Of a stretch of 5,138 bases of DNA, positions 1 through 5,097 are shown one piece after another. The translations under genes were made by a program, and so were the position numbers. Below the pieces are notes generated by a model that saw only the letters and a program-made list of their open reading frames with translations, was not told the origin of the DNA and ran no database searches. Source of the stretch: Bryobacterales bacterium (GTDB taxonomy: Bacteria; Cyanobacteriota; Vampirovibrionia; Obscuribacterales; Obscuribacteraceae); contig CAJCHQ010000883.1 in assembly GCA_903970295.1 (NCBI GenBank), positions 1-5,138 on the forward strand, given 5' to 3'. Each line of letters opens with the position of its first letter. Position 1 is the first letter of the stretch.

Positions 1-131
1 TCGGCTAACAAGACCCGCTGTTCAGTTTGAGCGTGCCTCTCTCCGGCCAAAAGCCAGTGTTGCAAACCAAAAAAGAGCAAACAAGATAACAGCGGAATGC
101 CGATTCTCGCTGCTCGTTTCCGTTCAAACAC
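1..131 (-). CDS. N-terminal fragment of an exported or membrane-anchored protein, cut by the left edge
   Basis: Reading leftwards from a GTG at 131-129, the frame stays open for 43 codons to the window edge. The product begins MFERKRAARIG: a positively charged n-region (residues 3-9) followed by a hydrophobic stretch at about 10-29 (IGIPLLSCLLFFG, then WLLAG), and then polar sequence. That is the layout of a Sec signal peptide or an N-terminal membrane anchor. A cleavage site near residue 34 (RHA/Q) is possible. The start is favoured by a strong Shine-Dalgarno match, AGAGGTGGG (144-136 on this strand), four bases upstream. A second in-frame GTG lies three codons earlier, inside that motif, and is less likely. 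An in-frame stop at 182-180 limits any longer start. The gene is divergent from the flippase-like gene. The mature domain is outside the window, so I assign no function. It would normally be missed because it is incomplete. Confidence 0.55.
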   Translation of the reverse strand, partial: MFERKRAARIGIPLLSCLLFFGLQHWLLAGERHAQTEQRVLLA

Positions 132-302
132 TATGCCCACCTCTGTTTTTCCGTCAGTCTGTCTATATTGAATCTTAGATCATCGGCCGCAGTCCATGCG
201 AAGAACCCTGAGGTTCCTGTTACAAGTGACGACGCTGCATAATTGGAATATCCCCTAAATTTCGGAGGGACCACACGCCGTCGGGGCACTTCGAGCGAAA
301 CT

Positions 303-321
303 TTAGAATATTTAATTCTAA
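303..321. repeat. inverted repeat TTAGAAT-N5-ATTCTAA, candidate operator
   Basis: The arms at 303-309 and 315-321 are perfectly complementary 7-mers around the 5-base spacer ATTTA, giving a 19-base dyad. The size and AT-rich symmetry fit a binding site for a dimeric repressor or activator, but I cannot match it to a named regulator. It lies about 180 bases from each flanking start codon, so it could serve either divergent gene. Chance occurrence in AT-rich DNA cannot be excluded. Confidence 0.35.
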
Positions 322-322
322 C

Positions 323-355
323 CCGATATGTCTCTTTGGTTGATAAAGATATCGG
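323..355. repeat. inverted repeat CCGATAT ... ATATCGG
   Basis: Two perfect 7-base arms (323-329 and 349-355) flank a 19-base spacer. The repeat begins one base after the preceding dyad (303-321). It could form a modest hairpin or be a second protein-binding site. No T-run follows, so it is not a terminator. Confidence 0.25.
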
Positions 356-468
356 AATGCTCTTTTCCGAGGGATGTTAAATGTTTAGCCGGGCAAAGCC
401 AAGAGATAGCCACTAACATTGTCAATCGCGCCTGAGTCAGTGGCAGAGAAGCCGCCGAAGCAAGTGCT

Positions 469-474
469 TATAAT
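469..474 (+). promoter_or_regulatory. perfect -10 box (TATAAT) ahead of the flippase-like gene
   Basis: TATAAT matches the sigma70-type -10 consensus in all six positions. Its 3' end is 27 bases before the ATG at 502, predicting a transcript start near 481 and a leader of about 20 bases containing GAGGG at 486-490. No good -35 box lies 16-18 bases upstream, and the TG just upstream is one base out of register for an extended -10. The promoter may be weak, activator-dependent, or a chance match. Confidence 0.4.
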
Positions 475-501
475 ATCCATCAATCGAGGGCGTTTTGGGG
501 A

Positions 502-1623
502 ATGGAGTCTCATAGTCTGACCTCGGCGACAGTGTTAGAGCCCGAGGAGGACCAAACACGACCGATGCAGTCCTCAGCCGAAAGCGAGAAAAGGCCGGGT
601 ATTTTGTCGAGAATCAGTGGTTTGTCAAAAGCCACTCAGCTTCGTCTTAAAATCGCCTTCAGCGTTGTGCTGATTGCTTCTCTGTTCGTATTCGGCAAGA
701 TCGATCTTGCCAAAACAATTGAAGTAGCGGCTCAAGCCAATCTCTGGTTGTTGTCTGCGGCCGCCGCGCTGTTTCTCGGCAGCACCATCGTCAACGCCTG
801 GCGCTGGCAGCTATTGGCTCAGGCTGTAGGTTTCCGCAAACCAGTGCGGGAATTGCTGCAATATTGTTTCGTGGGCATGTTCTTCAACCTTTTTCTGCCA
901 TCGACGGTAGGGGGTGATGTCAGCCGCTGCTACTACTTGTCTGAGGGGAGCGGCAAATATAAGCAAGCGTTCTACTCGGTTTTCGCCGATCGCGCTGTGG
1001 GCATTGCAGTTCTCTTCATCTTTGCCACTCTCGGTATCTTGCTTGGTCCTGGCGGCTCTGACCTGGCCTGGCAGTTGAAGCTGCCCATTTTCCTGGGCAC
1101 CCTCGGTGTGCTCGTGGCTGTGCCTCTGGCTCCAGCGATATCGCGACGGGTTCTGGGCGAGCATCATCGCATCACCCAGCGTTTCAATAACTCGACCGCC
1201 CAAATTTATTGGCACGATCGCAAGCTGATTCTCGCGGCCCTCTTACAGTCGCTGCTCTTGCAAGTAATCATTGTCATTTGCCACGTTCTGATCGGCTGGT
1301 CGCTGGGGCTTAGCTCGGTGCCGCTCTGGTATTACTTCGTTTTTTACCCTTCAGTGGCAGTGCTTGGATTTATTACGCCAAGTTTCAATGGCATTGGCGT
1401 CCGCGAAGGTGCCTATACCTACTTCCTCACACTGCCGGTAGCCGGTGTCGACAAAGCCCATGCCTTCACTTATGCCTTGATCTGGTTGGGCATGAATACA
1501 GGGGTTTCGCTAGTCGGGGGTCTCGTCTACCTGGCCGGGCATTTCAAATTTTCCCAGGAAGAAGCTGAGAAAATGCGGGACGAAGCCAATGAAGACGATG
1601 AATTACCTAAACCTCCCCAATAA
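502..1623 (+). CDS. flippase-like integral membrane protein, UPF0104 / LPG-synthase TM-region family
   Basis: This 373-residue polytopic protein has about eight hydrophobic segments: roughly 50-64, 81-97, 118-136, 161-182, 194-213, 243-268, 275-293 and 320-345. The family signature is clear: NAWRW (98-102), then GMFFNLFLPSTVGGDVSR (125-142), SVFADRAVG (159-167), and PSFNGIGVREG (293-303). This is the membrane domain that MprF uses to flip lysyl-phosphatidylglycerol. The MprF aminoacyl-transfer domain is absent, so this is not a lysyltransferase; stand-alone members are thought to move lipids or lipid-linked intermediates, with the substrate unknown here. The polar N-terminus (1-45) and the acidic C-terminal tail (351-373) lie outside the family core. 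The ATG at 502 has only a distant GAGGG (486-490) as ribosome binding site. ATG 565, with GAGGAGG at 544-550, is a possible shorter start that would lose only polar residues. The gene is followed by the tRNA nucleotidyltransferase with no clear terminator between. The family call is firm; the substrate is not. Confidence 0.88.
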   Translation: MESHSLTSATVLEPEEDQTRPMQSSAESEKRPGILSRISGLSKATQLRLKIAFSVVLIASLFVFGKIDLAKTIEVAAQANLWLLSAAAALFLGSTIVNAWRWQLLAQAVGFRKPVRELLQYCFVGMFFNLFLPSTVGGDVSRCYYLSEGSGKYKQAFYSVFADRAVGIAVLFIFATLGILLGPGGSDLAWQLKLPIFLGTLGVLVAVPLAPAISRRVLGEHHRITQRFNNSTAQIYWHDRKLILAALLQSLLLQVIIVICHVLIGWSLGLSSVPLWYYFVFYPSVAVLGFITPSFNGIGVREGAYTYFLTLPVAGVDKAHAFTYALIWLGMNTGVSLVGGLVYLAGHFKFSQEEAEKMRDEANEDDELPKPPQ

Positions 1624-1711
1624 CTAGGGCTCCCATTCATTTATACTGTAGAGCGACTAGCTACTAATTTTCAGCAAGACTTTCATTTTGACAACGCAAA
1701 AGCACGCAGAC

Positions 1712-3154
1712 ATGCCACTTTCCATGCAGCCTCTCGCGCATGAAGAAGTCAAACGTTTGCTTAAAGTCACCGAAGAGACCGGACACCGTATTTATTTAGT
1801 CGGTGGATATCCGCGTGACTCCTTGCTGAAAATTGATGGCAAGCAGACCAAAGTCGTGCCTAAAGACTTCGACTTCGCGATTGAAGGCGGCCATGGATTT
1901 GCCTTTGCCAAGCATGTTGCTGGCCAGATGGACGGCCATTTTGTACCGCTCGATGAACCGAACGATACAGCCCGAGTTGTTCTTCCGAATAGCACCATCT
2001 TTGATTTCTCTGGTTGCGTCGGCGGTACCATTCAGTCAGATGTTTGGCGGCGCGATTTCACGATCAATTCGCTCGTCTGGGATCCGGCAACGCCCGAATA
2101 CATCCTCGACTACAGCACTGGTTTGGCCGATCTCGAGTCCAAGCGTGTACGCGCCCTTTCGGAAGCTTCGTTCGTGGAAGATCCATTGAGGGTTTTGCGC
2201 GCATATCGCTTTGCATCTCACATCAATGGCACCATCGAAGCCAAAACACGTAACTGGCTGCAAAAACACGTCAATAAATTAGCCGATGTGGCAGTTGAAC
2301 GTATAAATGTAGAGATCTTCGGCATCTTCGGTAATCACAATTTTTCCAAATTCGTTTTTGACATGGCTCATGCCGGTCTGCTCGAGATCATTTTTCCCGA
2401 GCTGACCGATACGCACAAAGTGACGCCTAACGCTTATCACCACCTGGGTCTTTTCGAGCACAGTCTCGAGACCATTCCTCAATTGGAGGAAACTTACGGG
2501 CGCATGCCTGATTGGGTGCATGAGTCGGCCCAAAAGGAGCTATCTTCCGGTGCCACCAGACTGGCTGCCACAAAATTGGCTTGTCTGCTGCACGATATTG
2601 GCAAACCCCAAACCTGGGTCGTCAATGACGATGGTCGCCATACATTTCTTGGCCACGACCGGATCGGCGCCGAGATGGCTGAACTGATCGCTCAGCGGAT
2701 GAAATGGTCGCGACCGCTAGCCAAATTCATCGTCAAATTAATTGCCTGGCATTTGCGCCCGGGCCAGCTCTATCACCAGGGACCGCCTACAGAGAAAGCC
2801 ATACGCCGCTTCTACAGAACAGTCGGTGATGACACTCCGGAGCTTATGCTACTCGCCTTTGCAGATTTTGGTGCCACGCGCGGTCCAGGACTGATGGGCG
2901 ATAAGCGCGAGGGGCTAGCTTACAGTCTGGTCGAATTGCTCGAAGGATATCGAGTGCATAGAGAAGAGAGCAGTACGCGAGTGAAATATCTGGACGGTAA
3001 TCAGATTATGAAGATCCTTGAGATCCCTGGCGGGCCGATTGTGGGCAATTTACTGGCCGAATTAGAGGAAGCCCAGGAAATTAATGAAGTGGTGAATCAG
3101 GCGGAAGCAGTGGCTTTTGTCCGCCAAATGTACGAAGAGAAGTATTCTAAATAA
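1712..3154 (+). CDS. cca: class II tRNA nucleotidyltransferase (CCA- or A-adding) with HD domain
   Basis: This enzyme adds CCA, or part of it, to tRNA 3' ends in the cytoplasm, using CTP and ATP. Numbered from ATG 1712 (480 aa), motif A is GGYPRD (31-36) followed by the metal-binding aspartates of KDFDF (D52, D54). Motif B is RRDFTIN (113-119) and motif C is D133...G137xxDL. Motif D, which selects the nucleotide, is EDPLR (156-160), and motif E is ERINVE (196-201). A C-terminal HD phosphohydrolase domain follows: H250, H294-D295 (LLHDIGKP), H315 and D385, which in relatives gives 2',3'-cyclic phosphodiesterase or phosphatase activity. The stretch between motif A's RD and DFD is longer than usual, and P33 replaces the common Val. 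The segment FVPLDEPNDTARVVLP before motif B resembles cyanobacterial relatives as I remember them. Some of those lineages split CC- and A-adding between two proteins, so full CCA activity is unproven. The start is uncertain: TTG 1688 and ATG 1724 are in frame, and none of the three has a good ribosome binding site. Confidence 0.9.
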   Translation: MPLSMQPLAHEEVKRLLKVTEETGHRIYLVGGYPRDSLLKIDGKQTKVVPKDFDFAIEGGHGFAFAKHVAGQMDGHFVPLDEPNDTARVVLPNSTIFDFSGCVGGTIQSDVWRRDFTINSLVWDPATPEYILDYSTGLADLESKRVRALSEASFVEDPLRVLRAYRFASHINGTIEAKTRNWLQKHVNKLADVAVERINVEIFGIFGNHNFSKFVFDMAHAGLLEIIFPELTDTHKVTPNAYHHLGLFEHSLETIPQLEETYGRMPDWVHESAQKELSSGATRLAATKLACLLHDIGKPQTWVVNDDGRHTFLGHDRIGAEMAELIAQRMKWSRPLAKFIVKLIAWHLRPGQLYHQGPPTEKAIRRFYRTVGDDTPELMLLAFADFGATRGPGLMGDKREGLAYSLVELLEGYRVHREESSTRVKYLDGNQIMKILEIPGGPIVGNLLAELEEAQEINEVVNQAEAVAFVRQMYEEKYSK

Positions 3155-3250
3155 CCAAATCGCCGCTTGGCATCTGACTTCCAGGGTTAGAGAGTTTTTC
3201 ACCGGGCATAAGACATTCAGAGAGACAAGAACGCGACTGGCAACAGGCAG

Positions 3251-3279
3251 TTGAGTTCAACATGCAGGACTCGTATTAC
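3251..3279 (+). promoter_or_regulatory. possible promoter TTGAGT-N17-TATTAC for the 85-residue gene
   Basis: A -35-like TTGAGT (3251-3256, 4 of 6 to consensus) is 17 bases from a -10-like TATTAC (3274-3279, 4 of 6). Transcription would start near 3286, giving a leader of about 40 bases before ATG 3326. The -10 sits in the centre of a 17-base palindrome, which would suit control by a repressor. Each box alone is a weak match. Confidence 0.3.
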
Positions 3280-3284
3280 GAGTC
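3268..3284. repeat. 17-base palindrome GACTCGTA-T-TACGAGTC, candidate operator or leader hairpin
   Basis: Perfect 8-base arms (3268-3275 and 3277-3284) flank a single central T. As DNA this is a compact symmetric site overlapping the candidate -10 of the downstream gene. As RNA the GACTCG/CGAGTC stem would close a TATTA loop and could be extended by CAG/CTG pairs (3265-3267 with 3288-3290) across a 3-base bulge. No T-run follows, so it is not an intrinsic terminator. I do not recognise the regulator. Confidence 0.5.
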
Positions 3285-3325
3285 GGCCTGAAAAAGTTGT
3301 GGGCCATTCGGGAAAAGGTGTAACC

Positions 3326-3583
3326 ATGAATACTAAGGTTGATAAGCTTCGTAACTACACAATAATCGCCCGCCTTGACGATGCGATTCCATTGAATACC
3401 GAAGAGTGGATGAGCGTAGAGCGCCTGCTGAACCAGGTGAGCGAGTTCGTCCCCATGTCTATGTTGAACAATCTGACCGAAGCGATCATCACATACGCAG
3501 ACGATCAAGCTCGTCGCGGATATCTTTTGGGTCAAGAAGACTTAGTGCAAGAGCTGAAAAAGAAAGCTGCACGCATTGCCTGA
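3326..3583 (+). CDS. 85-residue protein of unknown function
   Basis: I do not recognise this protein. It is small and soluble-looking, with no signal peptide, membrane span, cysteine cluster or metal-binding motif. The N-terminus (MNTKVDKLRNYTIIARLDDA) may form a short strand. Residues 24-85 look mostly helical, with NTEEWMSVERLLNQVSEF (24-41), a break at VPMS (42-45), NNLTEAIITYADDQARRGY (48-66), and a charged C-terminal helix EDLVQELKKKAARIA (71-85). The start at ATG 3326 is chosen because AAAAGGTG (3314-3321), a good Shine-Dalgarno sequence, lies four bases upstream. The frame also extends back to TTG 3251, but those extra 25 codons lack a ribosome binding site and overlap the candidate promoter and palindrome. 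A strong terminator begins 26 bases after the stop. With its own upstream signals and terminator, this is probably a single-gene unit. A role in regulation or protein interaction is possible but not shown. Confidence 0.75.
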   Translation: MNTKVDKLRNYTIIARLDDAIPLNTEEWMSVERLLNQVSEFVPMSMLNNLTEAIITYADDQARRGYLLGQEDLVQELKKKAARIA

Positions 3584-3609
3584 ACCACATCAGTGGTCGA
3601 TTTTAGCGA

Positions 3610-3646
3610 ACACGGCCGGTGAGCAATCATCGGCCGTGTGTTTTTT
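3610..3646 (+). terminator. strong intrinsic terminator with GCAA tetraloop
   Basis: The 5' arm ACACGGCCGGTGA (3610-3622) pairs along 13 positions with TCATCGGCCGTGT (3627-3639), with one G-U wobble at 3619/3630. The loop is GCAA (3623-3626), a stable GNRA tetraloop. After a single G comes a run of six T (3641-3646). It lies just after the 85-residue gene and should end that transcript. Confidence 0.92.
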
Positions 3647-3673
3647 GAGCTTTTTGCTTGCAGATGAGATAAT
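3645..3673 (+). promoter_or_regulatory. promoter TTGAGC-N17-GATAAT with extended -10
   Basis: TTGAGC (3645-3650, 4 of 6) is 17 bases upstream of GATAAT (3668-3673, 5 of 6). The bases TGA directly before the -10 box form an extended -10 element (TGn). The expected start is near 3680, giving a leader of about 35 bases for the TPR gene. The first two T of the -35 box are the last two of the preceding terminator's T-run, so terminator and promoter abut with no spare bases. Confidence 0.6.
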
Positions 3674-3714
3674 AGGCTTTCAGATGTAAGAGACAAGCAA
3701 TCAAGAGGTTCCTG

Positions 3715-4311
3715 ATGAGGAAAATTATTCGCGTGATACCGTTAGTGGTGGCGGGGCTGTTGTCGAACCAGGCAGTCAATGCGCAAAAAAATCCGGCGGT
3801 GCAGCCGGTGCCAAATGTCAAACCGACAGAAAATTCGATCAAAGATGCTCCTGGCTTTCCCGGCAAAGGCAAAAAGGAAGATTGGCAGAAAGCAACTGTG
3901 CTATTCAACGAAGGCATCGATCTGGCGACGTCGAAAAAATATTCCGAAGCAATCAAGAAATACAATGCCGCGATTGCCAAATATCCCTTCGATCCGGTGA
4001 TGTTTGCCAATTTGGGCTACGCCCTGGAGCGCACTTCGGACCCCAAAGCGGGTGAAGCAGCCTGCCGTAAAGCGATCGCACTGGACAAAGAATTCGGCGG
4101 CGCCTGGGAAAATTTAGGCAATTGTCTCTATGACGAAGGCAAACTGGCTGAATCACGCGATGCTTTTAACGGTGCGCTCAAATGCGAATTGAAGCTGACC
4201 AAGCGCAATGAATTGCTCAAAGTTGTCGACACATTGACCGAAAAGATCAATAAGGACGAAAAGGGCGGCAAGGACGAAAAGGGCGGCAAGAACGAAAAGG
4301 GCGGCAAGTAA
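3715..4311 (+). CDS. secreted TPR-repeat protein with repetitive charged C-terminal tail
   Basis: This 198-residue protein has a Sec signal peptide: MRKIIR, a hydrophobic core at 7-16 (VIPLVVAGLL), and a likely cleavage after VNA (residue 23). A Pro/Asn/Lys-rich linker follows (24-55). Tetratricopeptide repeats then occupy about 57-157: ATVLFNEGIDLATSKKYSEAIKKYNAAIAKYP (60-91), PVMFANLGYALERTSDPKAGEAACRKAIALD (94-124), and GGAWENLGNCLYDEGKLAESRDAFNGALK (128-156). The conserved small and aromatic TPR positions are visible. TPR units mediate protein-protein contacts, so the protein is probably a periplasmic or exported scaffold; no enzyme domain is present. A helix at 159-179 leads to three KDEKGG-type units and a final Lys (180-198). 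The start ATG 3715 is supported by AAGAGG (3704-3709) five bases upstream and by the signal peptide. The gene has its own promoter and converges with the FHA gene 52 bases away. The partner is unknown. Confidence 0.85.
   Translation: MRKIIRVIPLVVAGLLSNQAVNAQKNPAVQPVPNVKPTENSIKDAPGFPGKGKKEDWQKATVLFNEGIDLATSKKYSEAIKKYNAAIAKYPFDPVMFANLGYALERTSDPKAGEAACRKAIALDKEFGGAWENLGNCLYDEGKLAESRDAFNGALKCELKLTKRNELLKVVDTLTEKINKDEKGGKDEKGGKNEKGGK
4252..4305 (+). repeat. three tandem 18-base repeats encoding KDEKGG
   Basis: The unit AAGGACGAAAAGGGCGGC occurs at 4252-4269, 4270-4287 and 4288-4305. The first two copies are identical and the third differs by one base (G to A, Asp to Asn). The 18-base unit is a multiple of three, so gain or loss of copies would keep the TPR reading frame. 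The near-identity at DNA level suggests recent duplication. The last Lys and stop follow directly. Confidence 0.9.
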
Positions 4312-4363
4312 GTTTCGCTGCGCAGATTGTCGTGATTAGATGCTAGCTGCAGTCTCGCCTGAA

Positions 4364-4798
4364 CTAGTTCACCGAAGCCACTGAAGATCGGCGCAAACTC
4401 GATTTCAAAAACAAACCTTTGAGTGGGACAAGGCCGAATTTTATCGGCGCCATTTCGACGGCTTGTCCGATTACATCGGTGATGATCGACGGTTGACGTT
4501 GATGGTCAAAAAGAAAGCATGTGTTGCCCACGAATATATGGTCGCCGAGGCGCAACTTCTGTCTGCCATAAATGCGCTCGCCATTGACGAAGGTGCCGTT
4601 GCGACTGCCAAAATCTTCAATAAAATAGTCTTTCTCAATCCGCTTCACGACCGCGTGGCGTCGCGAGGCGAATGGGTCGTTGCCGACGCTAATGTCGTTA
4701 GATGATGTGCGGCCAAGCCAGTATTCGTCGTTGTCGAGGAAGTGAGTTTCGTGACCATCCATGTTTACCAGACATGGCGAGGATTCGAAATTGATCAT
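4364..4798 (-). CDS. FHA (forkhead-associated) domain protein
   Basis: This 144-residue protein has one FHA domain, a phosphothreonine-peptide binding fold, over roughly residues 9-98. The signature is intact: LGR (28-30), ND-I (34-36), SRRH (45-48), DFGSRNGTFVNG (62-73) and LRLGD-I-VG (82-91). G29, R30, S45, H48, N67 and N72 are the positions expected to form the binding site. There is no signal peptide, membrane span or second domain. The C-terminus (about 103-144) is of unknown role and ends in a basic, Ser-rich stretch (LKSSLRRSSVASVN). The start at ATG 4798 is chosen because AGAGGA lies seven bases upstream on this strand. A GTG at 4864 would add 22 residues, lacks a comparable site and falls in an inverted repeat. 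The protein probably reads out Ser/Thr kinase signalling, but no kinase, phosphatase or secretion gene is in the window. It converges with the TPR gene. Confidence 0.88.
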   Translation of the reverse strand: MINFESSPCLVNMDGHETHFLDNDEYWLGRTSSNDISVGNDPFASRRHAVVKRIEKDYFIEDFGSRNGTFVNGERIYGRQKLRLGDHIFVGNTCFLFDHQRQPSIITDVIGQAVEMAPIKFGLVPLKGLFLKSSLRRSSVASVN

Positions 4799-4846
4799 TA
4801 GTTTTTCCTCTGGGTTTATCGACTGGGTAGAAGATAACTCGCGAAT

Positions 4847-4864
4847 GTGACAGAAGCGTGTCAC
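4847..4864. repeat. inverted repeat GTGACA-N6-TGTCAC, candidate operator of the FHA gene
   Basis: The 6-base arms (4847-4852 and 4859-4864) are perfectly complementary around the spacer GAAGCG. The site ends 48 bases upstream of the FHA start codon, a usual place for an operator. The TGTGA and TCAC half-sites are too far apart for a CRP-type site (TGTGA-N6-TCACA). I cannot name the regulator. Confidence 0.4.
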
Positions 4865-5060
4865 TGAATTTTTTTTGCCTCTTTTTCTTCTTCAGGCCTT
4901 GAGCCAAGATTCACTATCTGACCTAACTTCAGATTGTACTGTCCTACAATTCCGACAGGATGACGTTTTCGAGTTGTTAAACGCCGGGTCTGGCTCTGCC
5001 ACGAGGTTTCATGTGCTTCTGCTGGAAGAGTAGTAAATCCGCCTCGCTGATTTAGAGAAT

Positions 5061-5079
5061 AAGGTTCATAGATAACCTT
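5061..5079. repeat. small hairpin AAGGTT-N7-AACCTT
   Basis: Perfect 6-base arms (5061-5066 and 5074-5079) flank a 7-base loop, CATAGAT. The stem is AT-rich and no proper T-run follows on either strand, so it is at best a weak terminator for a - strand gene ending near 5098. It may be chance. Confidence 0.2.
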
Positions 5080-5097
5080 TCTGTGACATTCGTCGAT

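Larger units (their letters stand above)
132..501. other. 370-base divergent intergenic region
   Basis: This gap lies between the left-edge gene (-) and the flippase-like gene (+) and should carry the promoters of both. It contains two 7-base inverted repeats (303-321 and 323-355), a small hairpin of GAACC/GGTTC around CTGA (203-216), and a perfect TATAAT at 469-474. The longest + strand reading frame I noticed (ATG at 328, stop at 433-435, 35 codons) has no ribosome binding site and no coding character. I recognise no RNA gene or known riboswitch here. Confidence 0.6.

Noticed and set aside
328..435. 35-codon frame starting at ATG 328 in the first gap
   Set aside because: It has no ribosome binding site, overlaps the second inverted repeat, and its composition does not look like a protein.
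811..1215. Long - strand frame inside the flippase-like gene
   Set aside because: It is antisense to strongly conserved membrane-protein motifs and encodes no recognisable protein.
1624..1711. Possible terminator or promoter between the flippase-like gene and the tRNA enzyme gene (CTAG/CTAG with CTC/GAG; TATACT at 1642-1647)
   Set aside because: The stem is short, interrupted by an internal loop, and lacks a T-run. TATACT has no -35 box at a suitable distance.
3251..3325. TTG start at 3251 giving a 110-residue version of the small protein
   Set aside because: There is no ribosome binding site, the added residues are Ser/Arg/Thr-rich without structure, and they overlap the palindrome. ATG 3326 has a good AAAAGGTG upstream.
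4312..4363. Bidirectional terminator between the convergent TPR and FHA genes
   Set aside because: I see only a short loop-less palindrome (CTGCGCAG) and no stem followed by T-runs on either strand.
4799..4864. GTG start at 4864 for the FHA protein
   Set aside because: The extra 22 residues lie outside the FHA domain and overlap an inverted repeat. ATG 4798 has a clear AGAGGA ribosome binding site.
4847..4864. CRP-type binding site
   Set aside because: TGTGA and TCAC are separated by 10 bases rather than 6, so the dyad does not fit the CRP/FNR-type spacing.
4939..4958. Dyad CTGTC-N10-GACAG as a LexA-like site
   Set aside because: Only five bases pair on each side, and it matches no SOS-box consensus I can name with confidence.
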